64,000 nucleotides of DNA from Paramarasmius palmivorus (GCA_037176845.1 JAYKXP010000017.1:372001-436000), one strand, 5' to 3'. Counted from the stretch's first letter, positions 1 to 12,887 are shown. Notes: a model not told the origin generated them from the letters alone. Numbers and translations: made by a program.

Positions 1-1103
1 GTGCAGCATGTTGGCCTATCAGTGAGGGGGTTGAATCCAGTGGGATTCGCAAGGTAGTCGATTGCAGATGCTCGTCAAGTCCACTTGAACACTTACACAG
101 ATCTGTGGTTCATCAATGACTGGTGAGCGAGGTATACACAGGTATGGAGCTGTGATGGGATCGAGGATTTGAATGCGACCGAAAGGTTTGTCAATGTTAT
201 CGTGTGGATACCTCGTGTCTGACTAGAATATAGCAGGCCCTTTAATCGCTCAGTCTCTCTCGCACACACCGCTGTGGAAGGGCCAGGTAGGAATAGGCGA
301 AGGCATAGGAATGATACATGATTATATCGATGTTTTTAAAGCTTTGTCGATAACTGATGGGGGTGCGATGGGGGCGGCAGGAATAAAAGAACCATTGTCG
401 ATGTCAATGTGCAGGTGAAAACGGAGTTTAGGTCATCTCCGGCAGCACCTGGCAAGGCCACGCATCAGCTTGCCACGCGACAGCTCGGGCATACGAATCT
501 GTCAGATTAGAGTGTATTTGGAGCCATCCATACAAACGCTTGGACAAGCGATTTGGCCCTGTCAAAATCCGTCCAAATGTTGTCTATACGTCTACAAATA
601 CACTCTATTGTATACCTCTTGGTTTTCGGTTTATCTTGATGTTGTTTGAGGTAGTTTGTGTGGCGCACAGACCACCGTGCCCTCATTTTCGTAGATAGCT
701 GTCAAAAAGCTCATCTTCCTTCTTCTCTTTCCCCCAACTCTTACTCTTCGCGCGAGCCAATCTCAAGAGCCTACGACGAGCTCAAGACATCGAGCAGAGC
801 CCAAACGTTGAGTATTTCATCTTTTATTACTCTCGGAGTCTTTTCGTTATTCTCCGCGGACCCAAATCACCTCGTTTACTTTACATCGGAGACGCATTTC
901 GCGTCTTTTCTCTTTTACTCTTACTCTACTCAAATTCCCCGACCTCTCTCCCCTGCTTGTCTATACATAGACAATCTCTTTCTTCCTCACCGCCCATATC
1001 ATAGGCAACAGCTAAATTTCCTTTCAGTGAGTAAAAACCCCTCGCACAAAGTTCGTTGTGCCTACATGTTCACAAATCCTCTAGGTCTGACACGGAACGC
1101 CCA
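1..1103. other. Upstream region, no gene seen
   Basis: No reading frame here has the look of a real exon. The last 400 bases before position 1104 are rich in CT tracts and contain an open frame (658-1128) with biased, low-complexity composition. That is typical of the pyrimidine-rich promoter and 5' leader of basidiomycete genes, so I read it as the promoter/5' UTR of the C2-NACHT gene that follows. Confidence 0.5.
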
Positions 1104-4100
1104 ATGTCCACCTCCGACTTCCGAATAAAGGGTGAGTGTTACTCACAAGCTTGTCAACTTGTGTGACGATGAAACCCAATACTTTGTAGGGCTCAGAATC
1201 GATGGATTTCCGACTACCAACAAGAAACTTACCATATGTATTCAATCACCAGACGGAGCCCAAGTGTCATATTTGACTGACATGAAAGAAGTGGGAGACG
1301 GCGGATGTCAGACAGATTTCCACGTGTATGTTTCTTGATGACATCACGACTGCTGGGAACTTGACTGACCGCGTACCAAGGCCATTGGTTGAACCCTCAG
1401 AAACACTATCTTTAGAGGTTTATCGTCATCGTTCGTTGCGGGGGAACACTCTTTTAGCTAGTGTTGGGATTTCAAGGGAGGAATTAGTAGGACTTGACCG
1501 TGGCGGAGGTATGTGTACATTACGCCTAAATTGGAGATCTCAAACTGACTTGCATGACCAGAAATTCAGAAGGGGATGGTCGTTCACAAGAAAACTCATC
1601 ACTACCGCCTCAAGTTGTCACTCAAGACTGACCGTGCGGTCACCCCAATCAACCTGCCCCCTCAAAGTTCAACCCCCAATGCAACTGCACCCTTAGAACA
1701 AGCAACGGATGAACTAAGTCCAAAGAGACCCGACGTGGATCCGGGTCCGCAAGTAGCTCCCTTCGATGTTGGACCTCAGTTGGACGACCTCAGAAGAAAG
1801 ACGGACAAACGCGAGAAGTTCTTCGGGCGCACGGATGCGCTTCTCAAAATACTAGGCGAACTGTCCGAGGTAGGTTTGTCGAAAAATACAATGCTCCCTT
1901 CTCAACATGCCGCTCTGACAGAACGATATTGCGCGAGCGGCTTATATTGCCGTGTCTGGGCTATATCATGTGCGTTGTATTAGCTATCGCTATTGCTTTC
2001 GCACCACTTATAACGCTTGAAGCTGGTCACGAACCAACACCATAAGAATAAAGCTATCGTCGAGCTATACGACAACATGGTGGAGACGTATCGAATTGCG
2101 GTTGACAAAGACGCGTTGAATAAACATGGTCATTTCTCCAAGCTCTTTGAGGATATAGTTAAACAATCCCAGGAGTGTTACATATTTCTCTCGAGTTACA
2201 TGGTCCAAGACCGTCTCTGTGAGCTTCTCTTTCCGTAGTGGTAGATGTCGGGCTTATCAATTCTCACACACACAGATAAAGTCATGGACTTCTGGGACAC
2301 GCCTTCCAAGATTGCAGAGTTCAACGAAGCCTTCAAGCAACTACGAGAGCAGTTTTTTACATCTCAGATCAAAGTAACAACCGTAGCAGTTCTGACTACG
2401 CAAAAAGCTGTGGAGTCTCTAGGTGAGTGTTCATTACCTCTGTATACAATATAAAATAGATCTAAATGTAATGCCGCCAGATCGGAAGGAGACACTGCGG
2501 ACGCTTGAACCAACCAGGAAGCCCCTCGGTCCAAAATCACACTGTCTCCCTGGCACACGTCGTTCAACCTTGGAAAAGATCCAGGGCTTGGTCTTTGGTG
2601 GAAAGCAGTCGATACTTTGGATTTCTGGCATTGCCGGATGTGGCAAAAGTTCCCTGATCGGTACTCTTCACGATCTGCTCTCAAAGTCAGGCTTTAATAG
2701 CCGGTTGGCTGCCTTCATCCGATTCGATCGAACCGAATATCGCGATGCGAGGGAATTCGTCAAAACCCTTGCATACCTACTCGCGAATTTCGATGAGAGG
2801 CTCGGAAAGCCAATAGCGGAAGCGATACGGAGGAACCGTACTATTTCCCAGAGCACTGAGTTATCTGTCCAAGTACAGGACCTTCTTATCAACCCTTTGA
2901 GAGGCTTGAGTGAAGAACTTGCCAGGGAAGGTCCGCTGGTGGTCCTCGTCGATGGAATTGATGAATGCTCGCGATCCGACCGTGCCGAATCCAACTTTCG
3001 CCGACAAATGCTGGAACTCTTCGCGGACGACGCTTTCAAATTTCTCCCGTTTATACGCTTTGTCCTTGCTAGTCGACCAGAGGAAGATATCGTGGACTAT
3101 CTCCAGTATTGTGATAACCATGTTCTACACTTTCCACTCGATCATATGTCCGAGGAGACCCGGAGCGATATTCGTTACTTCCTCACCAAATCTTTCAAAC
3201 GCCCCTTCTTCCGCATCCTAGACGAAGCTCGCAGAAGTTCTGCTGTAGAGCTATTGGCGGAGCGCGCCAGTGGCCTATTCATTTGGGCATCTACCGTCAT
3301 CGAGTTCATCCAAGAGAATGTCGTGCATCGTTTGAACGCTTTCACGAAAACCGAGCCCCCAAAGGATGCACTATATGCGCTCAGCACCCTGTATGAGACT
3401 ACCCTCGATTCTCTTGTACACGAACACGGAGACGACGATATTAGGCAGAATATGCACATGGCCTTAGGGCTCATCATGGCATTCGCGCAGTCGCCCGTCT
3501 TGATTCGAAAGTCTCACGACAAAGCCTCCATTCTCCCTGGCCTGTTCAAATACGTGAAGTATGCAGATGAGACAGGCATCCTCGGTGCTATTGGGAAGCT
3601 TCGGAGCCTGGTCACGATGACGGAGCACGAGGGGTATCAACTCCTTCACAAGTCTTTCGACGACTTCCTTACCAGCAATCCGACACATCGGTGGTACATT
3701 GACGTCAAGAAGTATGAAGTGATCTTGACGGAAGCAACCATCTCATGCATGATCGCTGACCTTGAAGATAGCAACAGAGAGATGCGACCACTTCCACTGT
3801 ATCGGTATGCAGCACGTTGGTCCACTTATTATTGGGAGGTCCATAGAGGCCAATCGTCCCCGGAGCTTGCCAAAATCGTAAAAAAGCTTTTGTTGCAATA
3901 CGCGATACGATGGCTACATTGTTTCGATCACCCGAAGATTATCAAAGGAAATTTAGCTCAGAGATGCTTTGGTGCCATATGTCGTTTCCAGGTAATTCCC
4001 TGTGCATGTCTTGAGGCTATCATATTCTGACGGTGTTTTCAGATCGAGCAGGGCAATTACGACTCTGAGTTTCTGCGAAAGGCTTGGCTTGGTGCATCGC

Positions 4101-4637
4101 GGCTCGAAGTCATCAACAAAAAGCAGATCTTCGTCCAAGACTTCTTTTTCGTCATGCTATACGACGCTGCACGAGACAGCAAGGTTATCAAGGCGGAGAT
4201 TGATGGTCAAGATAATCTTACGTGGGAGGTTGACAATATCTACATGTCCGTTTATGTCTCAATGGCCAACGGATCGCATATCTATGAAGAGATCCTTGCA
4301 GTAATGAAAAAGGTGAGTCGAATTGAGCCATAGGCCGTTGCATCTTCTCATAATGCGCAACAGAAACCTCTTCCCCCGATAGTATCACTGGGACCCGAGA
4401 TACAGATGCCAATACGGATAGTTAGTGAGGGGAAGATCACGATGGACCGTGGTGACATCAAAGACGTGGACGACGAGTCTACGAAGGGATTTATCGAATG
4501 GACAGGAGAGAAGGATGACTGGTATTCAGAATAGTGGCGTCGAGACCATTGTGCTAACTAGCAGGAATGGGCCGGCGGACGCCGACATGTACTCGTTCGG
4601 CTCGCGAACATGTTCCGGACTCTATGCTCATAACTAA
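1104..4637 (+). CDS. C2-like/NACHT STAND protein (fungal NLR), 11 exons
   Basis: A spliced model of 1,000 residues: exons 1104-1131, 1190-1325, 1381-1508, 1562-1869, 1922-1969, 2023-2218, 2276-2422, 2481-3991, 4043-4312, 4364-4521 and 4565-4637. Every junction keeps phase with GT-AG introns of 43-58 bp. The first ~130 residues read as a C2-like beta-rich domain. A helical stretch follows, then a NACHT NTPase with Walker A at about 380-387 (GIAGCGKS) and Walker B at about 484-493 (VVLVDGIDEC). After it comes the post-NACHT winged-helix segment with its HKSFDDFL motif. No WD40, ankyrin or TPR repeats are visible in the ~200-residue tail. Fungal NLRs of this type are known as candidate sensors in self/non-self recognition; the ligand here is unknown. 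The ATG was chosen because its short exon splices in phase into the C2-like domain. The exact 5' and 3' terminal exons are the least certain parts. Confidence 0.85.
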
Positions 4638-6559
4638 ACAATCGCAACCTGTAATATCAATCTAGTCAAAAACTAAGAGATACTCACTATTCAAGTGATT
4701 TATTATGTCTGCACATTTGCAAGGAAATGGTGCGAAGCTTAAGATAGGTACAAAGAGGAGGGGGGCGGTCGTGATCAAGCTTGGAGCGTGTGACTTCACC
4801 AGAACGTTTCGCTTATTGCCCCTTGTTGAGGGACCACCATCACCGCATCACCCTCACTGATGCAAGGAACTGCTGCCTCGGAATATGAGGTCTTTTCAAG
4901 GGAGGTCAAACAGAGAGGAAAATGGATTATAGAAGATGGACTGGATATTCAGGATGGGGTCGTCACTTAGGTGTGCTCCTCCGTTGCCTCGCTCCGTTGG
5001 TTGTTCTCTGACTGATACTAGTGGCAAGTTTTTCGCGCATATCCTCGGAAGAGTTGACAACTGAAAATTTTGGCAATGGGTTGGAGGAGAAGGATGCCAT
5101 ATCCTGGATGTCAACGATCTTTGGTACCCCAGACTATCTTCGGAAGATTTTGAGGTGACTCAGGTGAGTCTTCTATGAACCTATCGATACCATGGCCGCA
5201 ATAGTGATCCTTTCCGAATAACTCAGTCTTCCACATGCCACATAATCGTGAAACGGCCTGAACGTGCACACTACGCCAAACCCGTGACCACAAAGGTACT
5301 CGAACGACCAAGAACAGCGTGCAGAACATTGTTCGTTCAATTCGCCAAGTCCTTTTACTCCCCGGCATTGCCCTGGCAGCAGCCAAAAGGGTCCTTAGCC
5401 GATGAATTCCGAATGCAAGAAGGGGGAAAACACCGTAGACAAATTGAAAGTCGTGCACTGCAAATAGGCCAACCCAGATGGAGGGGGTCGGTTGCCCATG
5501 AGCTGCCCAATTTCCAATGAGTGCGTGTTCCGTGTTCTTTGGTATAAAACGGCATTGACTTGAACATCTCTCATTAGTATCCCATTTCCTTCTCGCACTC
5601 GCACTTGAAATTAAACTAGTATCGAGTCCAACATACTGCGGCCATTGCGACATGGTACAGTGACAAGTCATCAACATGGTTGCCATAGATTACGCTGCTA
5701 GTGGATTCCGTGTCTCGCGGGCGGCCATGGACTATCCAATGACGAACTACCAGGCATATAACTAGGCGTTATCAATGCTCAGGTCAGGCTCAGGTTAAGC
5801 AGGTCGAATTGAGGTGTGCAATGTTCACTGGTGAGTGGTTTCAAATGATTTTGAGAATTGAGTCTCAGTGTTGATGATCCCTGTTTAGCCTTAATAGTCG
5901 GTGGACTTATTACAATCATTAATGGACATCTCGTATATTGACTTTGTATATCGACACGTTAATTATGGACTTATTTGTGTCCTATTCCCATTGTTCTGAA
6001 CTTGAACGTTGTTGTAGTCATGTGACGATCACCGGCGGTGATCGTCACATGACACGTCAACAGCTTTCGACACATGGTGATCTAGCTTTACTTATTTGAG
6101 AAACCGAATACGGAGCGTTCTGTTGTCAAATACTGCAGCTTGACTACAGTAGTAGTAGTAGTATTATCATAAGTACTGAGTACTGAGCTCAAAAGAATGA
6201 AGGAAGATATACAATGCCGCCGGATCAACATATATGTACCTGATCTCCGGTATTTGGCAGGTCTGACAACCGCGGGAATCGGGTCGAGGAAATGGAGCCA
6301 ATCAGAATGCGAGTAGAGTGCGTGAGAATTTTCAAAATTATTAGGGCGTCACTGATAAAGAACGAATCCGGATAAATCCGAACTCGTAATCAGTTTCCAT
6401 ATTGTACTCGTTATTTAATTACAGTGAAAACCTCTCAAGGAGTAAGGCGAATCTGAAGCCTGAAGCAAGGGAGTGATACCAAAGTCAAAACAAGAAAGTT
6501 CACACCATAATAATATGCCAATATTCATCATTATGTGCAAGATGCTAGCGCCATTCGTC
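4638..6559. other. Intergenic, weak coding hints only
   Basis: No gene can be supported. On + there are short protein-like frames around 4859-4967 and 5022-5155, with a well-formed intron-like segment at 4971-5021 and another at 5164-5227, but they do not join into one open frame. A 191-codon frame on - (5111-5686) lacks any recognisable motif. Position 6017-6053 holds a perfect hairpin (listed separately) and about 6149-6166 a short AGT microsatellite. These may be remains of an old gene. Confidence 0.4.
6017..6053. repeat. Perfect 17-bp inverted repeat with 3-nt loop
   Basis: The arms 6017-6033 and 6037-6053 are exact reverse complements around GGC. The flanks continue as a weaker inverted repeat for about 12 more bases each side. 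It could form a cruciform, mark a tiny foldback element, or be a palindromic protein site. No gene is close enough to assign it as a promoter element. Confidence 0.9.
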
Positions 6560-8365
6560 TTAGTCCTCCCACCATGGGTCCAGTGTCCACATACGCTGTA
6601 CAGGTAGACCTCGCATGGGGGAATCGTCGGTGACCAATCCGCGCGTGTCTGGTGGCATCGTCCACTTGTTTGTCACTCCTCGACTCCTTAATGTCTCGGA
6701 CACTGATTTGATGACCTGTTGTTGTCCAAACACAGGCTCAGCAAAGGTCGAAATCATCTTTCGCAGTTTCTGAACATGTGAACCTTCTGGTGGACTGGAC
6801 CTTGCGTACGCCAGTGTTACCAATGGGCTTGCATCCTCCGACGAACAGTGCGTGAAGGTAACTGTATCGAGAAGTGGACATAACAGTTGGGAGTCCGGGG
6901 CATTAAATTGCGCAGGAGCCAGGGCACGAACAAGGTCAACGATGCCTTGTTTGGGCCACAGCTCGAATTCTAGCGCAGTAAGAAGGGGTGTGCATTGTAG
7001 CAGTTTAGCTAGACCTTTGCTGGACACCGCGTGTATCTGTAGATGCGACATAAGTGGCCCTGAATGTCGAAAGAACGAGATGAAGGGGGATTCATCGAAT
7101 GGACGTCTCTTGCGACGTTTGCTCCAAAGACTGATTGTTGAATGTGTGAGATTAGGGGCGCTAATGCTATCCAAAAATGTTTTTGTCTGGGAGGAGGCAC
7201 TCCCATATTCTAACAAACGCAGGGACGTTGCCTCATAATTGAAGAATAGATTCAAGCTGCGCAAATGTGAAAGAACTGCGATTGGAGCACTTGAATCCTG
7301 GAGAATATTATCCTGCGAAAACTGGATGCTCATGGTACAGCGTTGCAGAGATACGCGTGTGTGGCAGAGCACCCGTAACGCGTCGGAAGAAGAAATGCAT
7401 CGTGACCACTCCCGATCCAATGCCCTAGCTGGAGGACCAAGGACGATCTCGGTAAGGCCATTCCACTGGATGGGTAGTCTGGAATATGCTTCATCGAGAC
7501 AAAGCACGCGTAGCGACTTCGCGTGCTCGAAGATGCGTTCAAATGGATGCAACGTAGTATCATGACTGTCGACATGACATGGCGAGATGACGGATTTGAA
7601 CCGTTTCAACGTGTCTAAGCGCAGAAAACCATACGTTCCTAGAACATCTCGAATGCAATTCGGAACAACCAGGGTAACATCTTCCCAGCGTGTAGGAGGA
7701 GCGCATGATAGAAGAGTTCGAGCAAAATTGACGTAAAGGCTTTCGAGTTCCAGCAAATTCAAACTGTGCTCGTCTTCAGCCCATGACCGTCTGGCCAAGA
7801 AATCTGCACCAGGCATAACAGCATAAAAGGAGATTGTCAATGGCAACCTTCCAGACCTGCTCAACCATAGCTTTAACCCCTCTTCACGGGCCTTTATACG
7901 CGAACGAAAAGCCTCGTTGATAGGAGGAATGGTAGGGAATGGTAGGGATATATGAATTTTGTTCCAGAGAGGTGGCGTGCTAATAGCGATTTCGCGCCAT
8001 GTCCGACAAACGCGAGTGAAAAGCAGTGGCGCTTCCCAAATGCTGCGAACAGGAAGATGATCGTCCGGAAGGGAATGAACGAATATCTCTCGGAAGATAT
8101 CGTCTGGGACGCGTCGAATGGGCGTGCGATTCCTTATGAGTCGACGGTGATTTTTGATGAAAGATTCCAGCAGCCATTGTTCTTGCCTTAGTCGTGCTAT
8201 GGCCTGTGCGACGACAGGAAGACGTTTCTCTGGCTCCTTTAATATTCGTTCGATCTCTATAATTTCTGCAGCAGATGGCGCGTAGTTGGTTCCGAATCGG
8301 TCGCAAAAGGGGGATGGTGGTAGCATGGGAAGTTTGTGTTCAGCAGCTCGGTTCCGTATTCTCAT
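6560..8365 (-). CDS. F-box-like domain protein, single exon
   Basis: An uninterrupted 601-codon frame. Residues ~38-75 are a helical, coiled-coil-like segment with ELERIL/IARLRQEQ-type character. It is followed at ~85-135 by an F-box-like motif (RRVPDDIFREIFVHSLP) and by the VCRTWREIAISTPPLWNKI signature, a W/P pattern shared by agaricomycete F-box-like proteins. The remainder is a leucine-rich region with no strict repeat. F-box proteins are substrate adaptors of SCF ubiquitin ligases and bind Skp1; the substrate of this one cannot be told. Start is the first ATG of the frame; no intron is needed. It lies head to head with the F-box-like gene at 8711, 345 bp away, so both may share a bidirectional promoter. 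It does not belong to either family of the later cluster. Confidence 0.85.
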   Translation of the reverse strand: MRIRNRAAEHKLPMLPPSPFCDRFGTNYAPSAAEIIEIERILKEPEKRLPVVAQAIARLRQEQWLLESFIKNHRRLIRNRTPIRRVPDDIFREIFVHSLPDDHLPVRSIWEAPLLFTRVCRTWREIAISTPPLWNKIHISLPFPTIPPINEAFRSRIKAREEGLKLWLSRSGRLPLTISFYAVMPGADFLARRSWAEDEHSLNLLELESLYVNFARTLLSCAPPTRWEDVTLVVPNCIRDVLGTYGFLRLDTLKRFKSVISPCHVDSHDTTLHPFERIFEHAKSLRVLCLDEAYSRLPIQWNGLTEIVLGPPARALDREWSRCISSSDALRVLCHTRVSLQRCTMSIQFSQDNILQDSSAPIAVLSHLRSLNLFFNYEATSLRLLEYGSASSQTKTFLDSISAPNLTHSTISLWSKRRKRRPFDESPFISFFRHSGPLMSHLQIHAVSSKGLAKLLQCTPLLTALEFELWPKQGIVDLVRALAPAQFNAPDSQLLCPLLDTVTFTHCSSEDASPLVTLAYARSSPPEGSHVQKLRKMISTFAEPVFGQQQVIKSVSETLRSRGVTNKWTMPPDTRGLVTDDSPMRGLPVQRMWTLDPWWED

Positions 8366-8710
8366 GCACCATTCTCATGTACCCCGAGTATACTATACTG
8401 TTACTCACAGACTCTTATCCTCTCACCCTCATATTTCCTGCAGTTTGCTTCCCAAGTTCAGCCTTCTGTATCCAAGGGAGCATGAGAAATTCCGAATTGT
8501 TTCCGGCGCATTATCAACTGGCGTAGTAGATGACAGCGGACCATTTCAAGAAATCATTATTGTAACCCCAGCGCTCAAAGACTAGGTGAGGACAATCTTT
8601 ATGTATGTTCATTTATGCTGTGTCAGGGTGGCTCAAACATTGCCTTTTCCAGCGTGCCAACGGTGGTTGACCATATCAAGCCCGGTCAGGGCAACGGGTC
8701 CCTTGAAGCC
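8366..8710. promoter_or_regulatory. Shared divergent promoter region
   Basis: This 345-bp gap separates two divergently transcribed F-box-like genes. It is CT-rich in parts. No specific TATA or operator site can be pointed to. The bidirectional role is inferred from the layout only. Confidence 0.4.
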
Positions 8711-10197
8711 ATGACGCCTCCACTACCCCCAGAAATTATCCACCAAATCCTCCAAGACTTGAGCGATAGCTCGGGACTCTTTTCCAAAACAAATCTCAAC
8801 CAATGCGCCCTTGTGTGCCGTGCCTGGCTGCCCAAGGCTCGGTCGCTCGTCTTCCACACCATAGCCATTAATCCTGGGCCCATGAAATTCGCCTCCATAC
8901 GTTCCTTCCTACGCCTCTGCAACAGCCCCCTCGAAACCTTGTCCCAATCTGGCGTTCAAACGCTCCGAGTCTCCCAATACTTAGTGGACAATCACAAGCA
9001 GGGAAATCAATGCTATCTGGAAAGGCTTTTGAACTGGCGCTCGTGCGATGGAAAACGGACAATCCGAACGATACTTCCCAATTTGAAACGGCTATCGTTA
9101 ATGTTCATTGATTGGAGAACCATATCAGAGGAGGGAATGAAGGTGCTGCTCGAGGGATTCAAGTCGGTGGCAGAGCTAGAGTTGTACCAGGTCAATTTCG
9201 ACTCGTACGACGAGTTCACCTCCCTTCTACATTCGATGCCTCTCCTTCATTCCTTGGACATGACGGGGTGCGGCGGTCCTTCACCAATAAAAAGACCTCC
9301 GGTATCAGACAGGCCACTGGGAAACCTGAAAAACGTTTCGATACGTTGCTTGAAGGACACGAAGCTTCTTCGTGCACTGGTACCGTCACCCAACTTGCGC
9401 GTATTCCGCTGCTACCAGCCCCCCTACGCGTCTGATGGAGAGGTGTTCGAGGCTTCTGATGTCAATGGTCTTTTGGAGTCCGCAAGTTCGTCGCTAGAGG
9501 AATTTGTGTTTGAGGCAGGATACACCACTTTCGGCCTAACTACCTTGGGTGAGTATCATCCGTTTGCATATCGTTTCCATGCTTATCATATGCCACAAGA
9601 TCGATACCTCGATGAGCTGGACCTCACCAAATACCCAAGCCTTCGGCTCGTTGACCTCACCATCATGACCCCACGCCTTGTCGACATTCTGGATCGCCTT
9701 GCAAGGCCCTCGAATAATCATCACAGATCTCGGCTGAAAGTGTTAAGGTTGCCGTACCTTAACTCTATCGTTGATCTAGATTGGACACGGCTCGACCAAA
9801 TCCTTCAGCGACCCTATTTCTCAGAGCTCACAACGATTGAATGCAGCTTCTGCTGTATTTTCAGTCCGGATGACGTCGTAAACCAACCACGGGCTATCCA
9901 ATACGATGCACCAGACCCAGATTCATTTGCGGAGTATGAACTGCAGGCACGGCTGTCGCGGTTCAGACAACAGCTACCAATGTGCGACCAGCGAGGGATT
10001 CTGGATCCCCAAGTCGATTACTGGTACACACAAAGATTGTAAGTTGCCTTTCGCACTGTACTGTTGTACTTTTCATACTGATATTACCAAGTAGTATGAG
10101 ATGGGAAATACAACCGATAAGGCGCACAAGGAGGGAGAAGCTGGTCAGGGCGCTGAGGAAAGCAATACGCTTTGTGAAGAGGATAGGGCGTAGATAG
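8711..10197 (+). CDS. F-box-like/LRR protein, two exons
   Basis: The protein opens with MTPPLPPEIIHQILQDL, a typical fungal F-box start, followed by QCALVCRAWLPKARSLVF and a leucine-rich tail. The frame extends 32 codons upstream to 8615, but the ATG at 8711 places the F-box at the N-terminus as in relatives and is preferred. A donor at 10039 (GTAAGT) and an acceptor at 10094 join in phase to a last exon ending at 10197. That exon adds a strongly basic tail (many Arg/Lys, about 33 residues) with the look of a nuclear-localisation or nucleic-acid-contacting segment. Without the intron the frame stops at 10042. The role is presumed to be an SCF ubiquitin-ligase adaptor; the target is unknown. 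Confidence 0.8.
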
Positions 10198-10365
10198 CAC
10201 GCGTGCTTGATGCACCGCAAAACTTTCTTGGATGTTAAGATTACCACCATATGCTGTATCTATGTACATAGCTCACAGACTACCAATGTATGTATGACCG
10301 GAGGAACAACCATCAACGTCATTTTGGACACAAACTTGATGTAGCGCTTGTCTACGTCAACCATC

Positions 10366-11720
10366 ATGTCCGCATCCTCTGGCATCACCGTTTCCGCCGA
10401 CCTGGCTCAACAATTCTCATCAGCTGTCGACCAAAAGTCGACAAGATTCATCAAGGTGTCAATCCAGAACGGTACCGTCTCGAAATCAAGTGCAAAGACC
10501 TCTTGATTGCATCTCATCTGTTCCCCAGAATCTCTGGTGCATGACCTCTCCATCCCGGTCGAAGGCACCCTGCAAGAGGACTTAGAGAAGCTACAAGATG
10601 ACTCTATTCTCCAAGACGATGTCCCAGCCTATATCCTAGCTAAGCTGGACGACCCGTCCTCAGAGTGGTTGGCAATATACTATGTCCCTGACTCCGCCAA
10701 AGTACGAGACAAGGTGCGTACTCATCGTTGTCCACACAGACCAGCTCTTCTTATATCACATTTTCTTACAGATGCTATACGCTTCAACTCGAGCCTCCCT
10801 TCTCAAAACCCTAGGATCGACATCGTTCACCGACTCCATCTTTGCAACATCCAGATCGGATATCACTCCTGCGTCCTATGCAGCTCATCTTGCCTCTCTT
10901 AACGCACCTAAACCTCTGTCTGCGAGGGAGAAGGAAATCGAAGAGGCACGGGCCGCTGAACGGGCTGCTAGTAATGCCAGTTACCAAGGTTCTAGCGGGC
11001 GTGCAAGTCACCTAGGAGCTGCGGGTAGCAAGATCGGTATGCCTTGGAGTGATGAGGCCGAAAAGGCAATTGAAGAACTAGGGAATGGAACTGAAGCAGA
11101 TGTCGTGGTCATCGTATGTTTCTACGAACATCTTCGCGGATCCTTTCATTGACATGTTAATTCCCTCTCAGAAAATTGACGTCGGCACAGAAACGCTAGT
11201 ACTCCACTCTACCTCACAGACGCCAGTCGAAGAACTGGCCGCTACTATACCGAAAGATGACGCGTCCTACGTGTTCTTTGCATGGCCTCATTCGCACGAC
11301 TTTTCTCCCAAACGTGAAATCAGTATGTACCTGTTTCATCTGAAAACGAGCGTGCCCTGACTTTGACATTTTACACCGATAGTATTCATCTACTCCTGCC
11401 CTTCGACGACACCCATCAAGCATCGCATGCTCTACTCCTCGGGTGCCCTAGTCTTCTTCAGAGAAGTCCAAGCGAAGATCAAATCCACTGGCACCTCGTC
11501 GGTGGTCAACACAAGGAAGATAGAGACCTCGGAGCCTACGGAGCTAGACGAGGCGTTTCTTCTTAGTGAGCTGCGTTATGATGGGTCGGCAAAGGCTGAA
11601 TCACAGCAGCTGGGTGGTGAAGGGAGTGCAACGCCTGGGAGTGGTGCAAGGACGCCTTTGGGGACGGCCGAAGAGAAGAAGTTTGCCAAGCCTAGAGGAC
11701 CGGCCAGGCGAAAGGCTTGA
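10366..11720 (+). CDS. TWF1: Twinfilin, actin monomer-binding protein, 5 exons
   Basis: Spliced exons 10366-10471, 10529-10713, 10772-11113, 11172-11332 and 11393-11720 give 373 residues; all junctions are in phase with 57-60 bp introns. Two ADF-homology domains are visible, about residues 5-137 and 180-310, joined by a charged Ala/Glu/Arg linker (~148-170). The second domain carries the conserved YSCPS...PIKHRMLYSS actin-binding long helix (from about residue 268). The C-terminal tail is Gly/Ser/Thr-rich and ends in basic residues, as in other twinfilins, where the tail binds capping protein. Twinfilin sequesters ADP-actin monomers and promotes filament-end depolymerisation in cortical actin patches. 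This is a conserved single-copy gene and serves as an anchor between two variable regions. The length agrees with the family's usual 330-370 residues. Confidence 0.95.
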
Positions 11721-12887
11721 GTTTAGGGTTTTGAAGACACAATGTACATTGTATAGTTACAACTCAAGGAAATACATTAACTTGGAGTCCGAGTATGACT
11801 ATGTGGTGATTGAGTTCGGAATCTGTTATCTTATCTCGTCCTTGATAGCACCTAGCGGAGTTTGAACCGGAGTTTGATTCACGGTATATAGCCCGAAAAT
11901 TTTCCCTTATACTCCGGTTACACATCTCTCCCTTTCTTCCGTCCAGCGTGACGCGGTCTGACCTCGAGATAGGTAACTGTGAGTAGCCTCCATTCCTACC
12001 ACCACACTCCTGACTGTGATGATTCAACCAATAACCATACTTTACCACATTCCGATGCTTTTACCATGTGGAATACTATAATCGATTTCAGCCTTGTCTG
12101 ATACCTCTTCTTTTCGCGTCACGTCTTCTTGAGAATGCCTTCTGACTAAAATTCTATCTCACAGGTCATACTGGGAACAGTGGTACTCTCGGAATCGCAG
12201 TGGGCTTAATTTCATCAAAGTACGTGGGCATTCACACATCTTCCGCCTTTCATCTTTCCCATTCTCCTTTTTCCATCTTCGTGATGATATTTCGATGGGC
12301 GGGCATGAATGCACCTTTGTCCATACCAAAGTCTCTCCAAGTGTACAAAAGTGAGAGGCGGGTGAAGGTGCTTGTTGAGATGTATCGAGTAGCTGATCCT
12401 TTATTCTTTTGCACTTCCATCATCCTCTCTTTCAAACAGTTATTCTAATTGGCTTCATCTTCAGGGTATACACTATTCGGTTACATATCTTGCACATCGC
12501 TCTGTATATATGAAATTTGGAATATCAGACTTTTTACCTGGAATGTGTCCTGGAGATGAGCTACTCGTAACTCAGTACGGGTGTGTATGGGTCACTGCGC
12601 GACGCCGTTCACCGTTTGTTCACCTTGTTCACTTTTGTCCGGTTCCTCTAGCGAATGTCCCGAGCCAATGGCATGTAGGCCTCAAGCTGAGCACAGTGAG
12701 CAGAAAGCATACTCGGGCTTGAATATTTTGGCTCAGATGTCTCCCACCGTGGGAAACCGTGGCCTAGGCCTCGCCCTTTTCCCGACCGTCTTTGACGTCA
12801 GGTTATTTGGCGACTTGCATTATCGTCTACGGCAATGTGAGTGTTCGGACAAGATCCTAAACGTCTGCCTGCTGACCTTTCTAACAG
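11721..12887. other. Intergenic with 5' UTR intron of the next gene
   Basis: No supportable coding sequence. A GTGAGT donor at about 12838 and the CAG ending at 12887 mark a likely 5' UTR intron immediately before the ATG of A1. The same arrangement (intron ending just upstream of the ATG) is found at A2, A4 and A5. Confidence 0.5.

Noticed and set aside
658..1128. 156-codon frame upstream of the C2-NACHT gene
   Set aside because: Starts with GTG and consists of Ser/Pro/Tyr-rich translation of a CT-rich promoter; runs out of phase with the first real exon.
5111..5686. 191-codon frame on the - strand
   Set aside because: No domain, no splice structure, unusual composition (many Trp, Cys, Arg), and good intron-like signals on the + strand instead. 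Likely chance.
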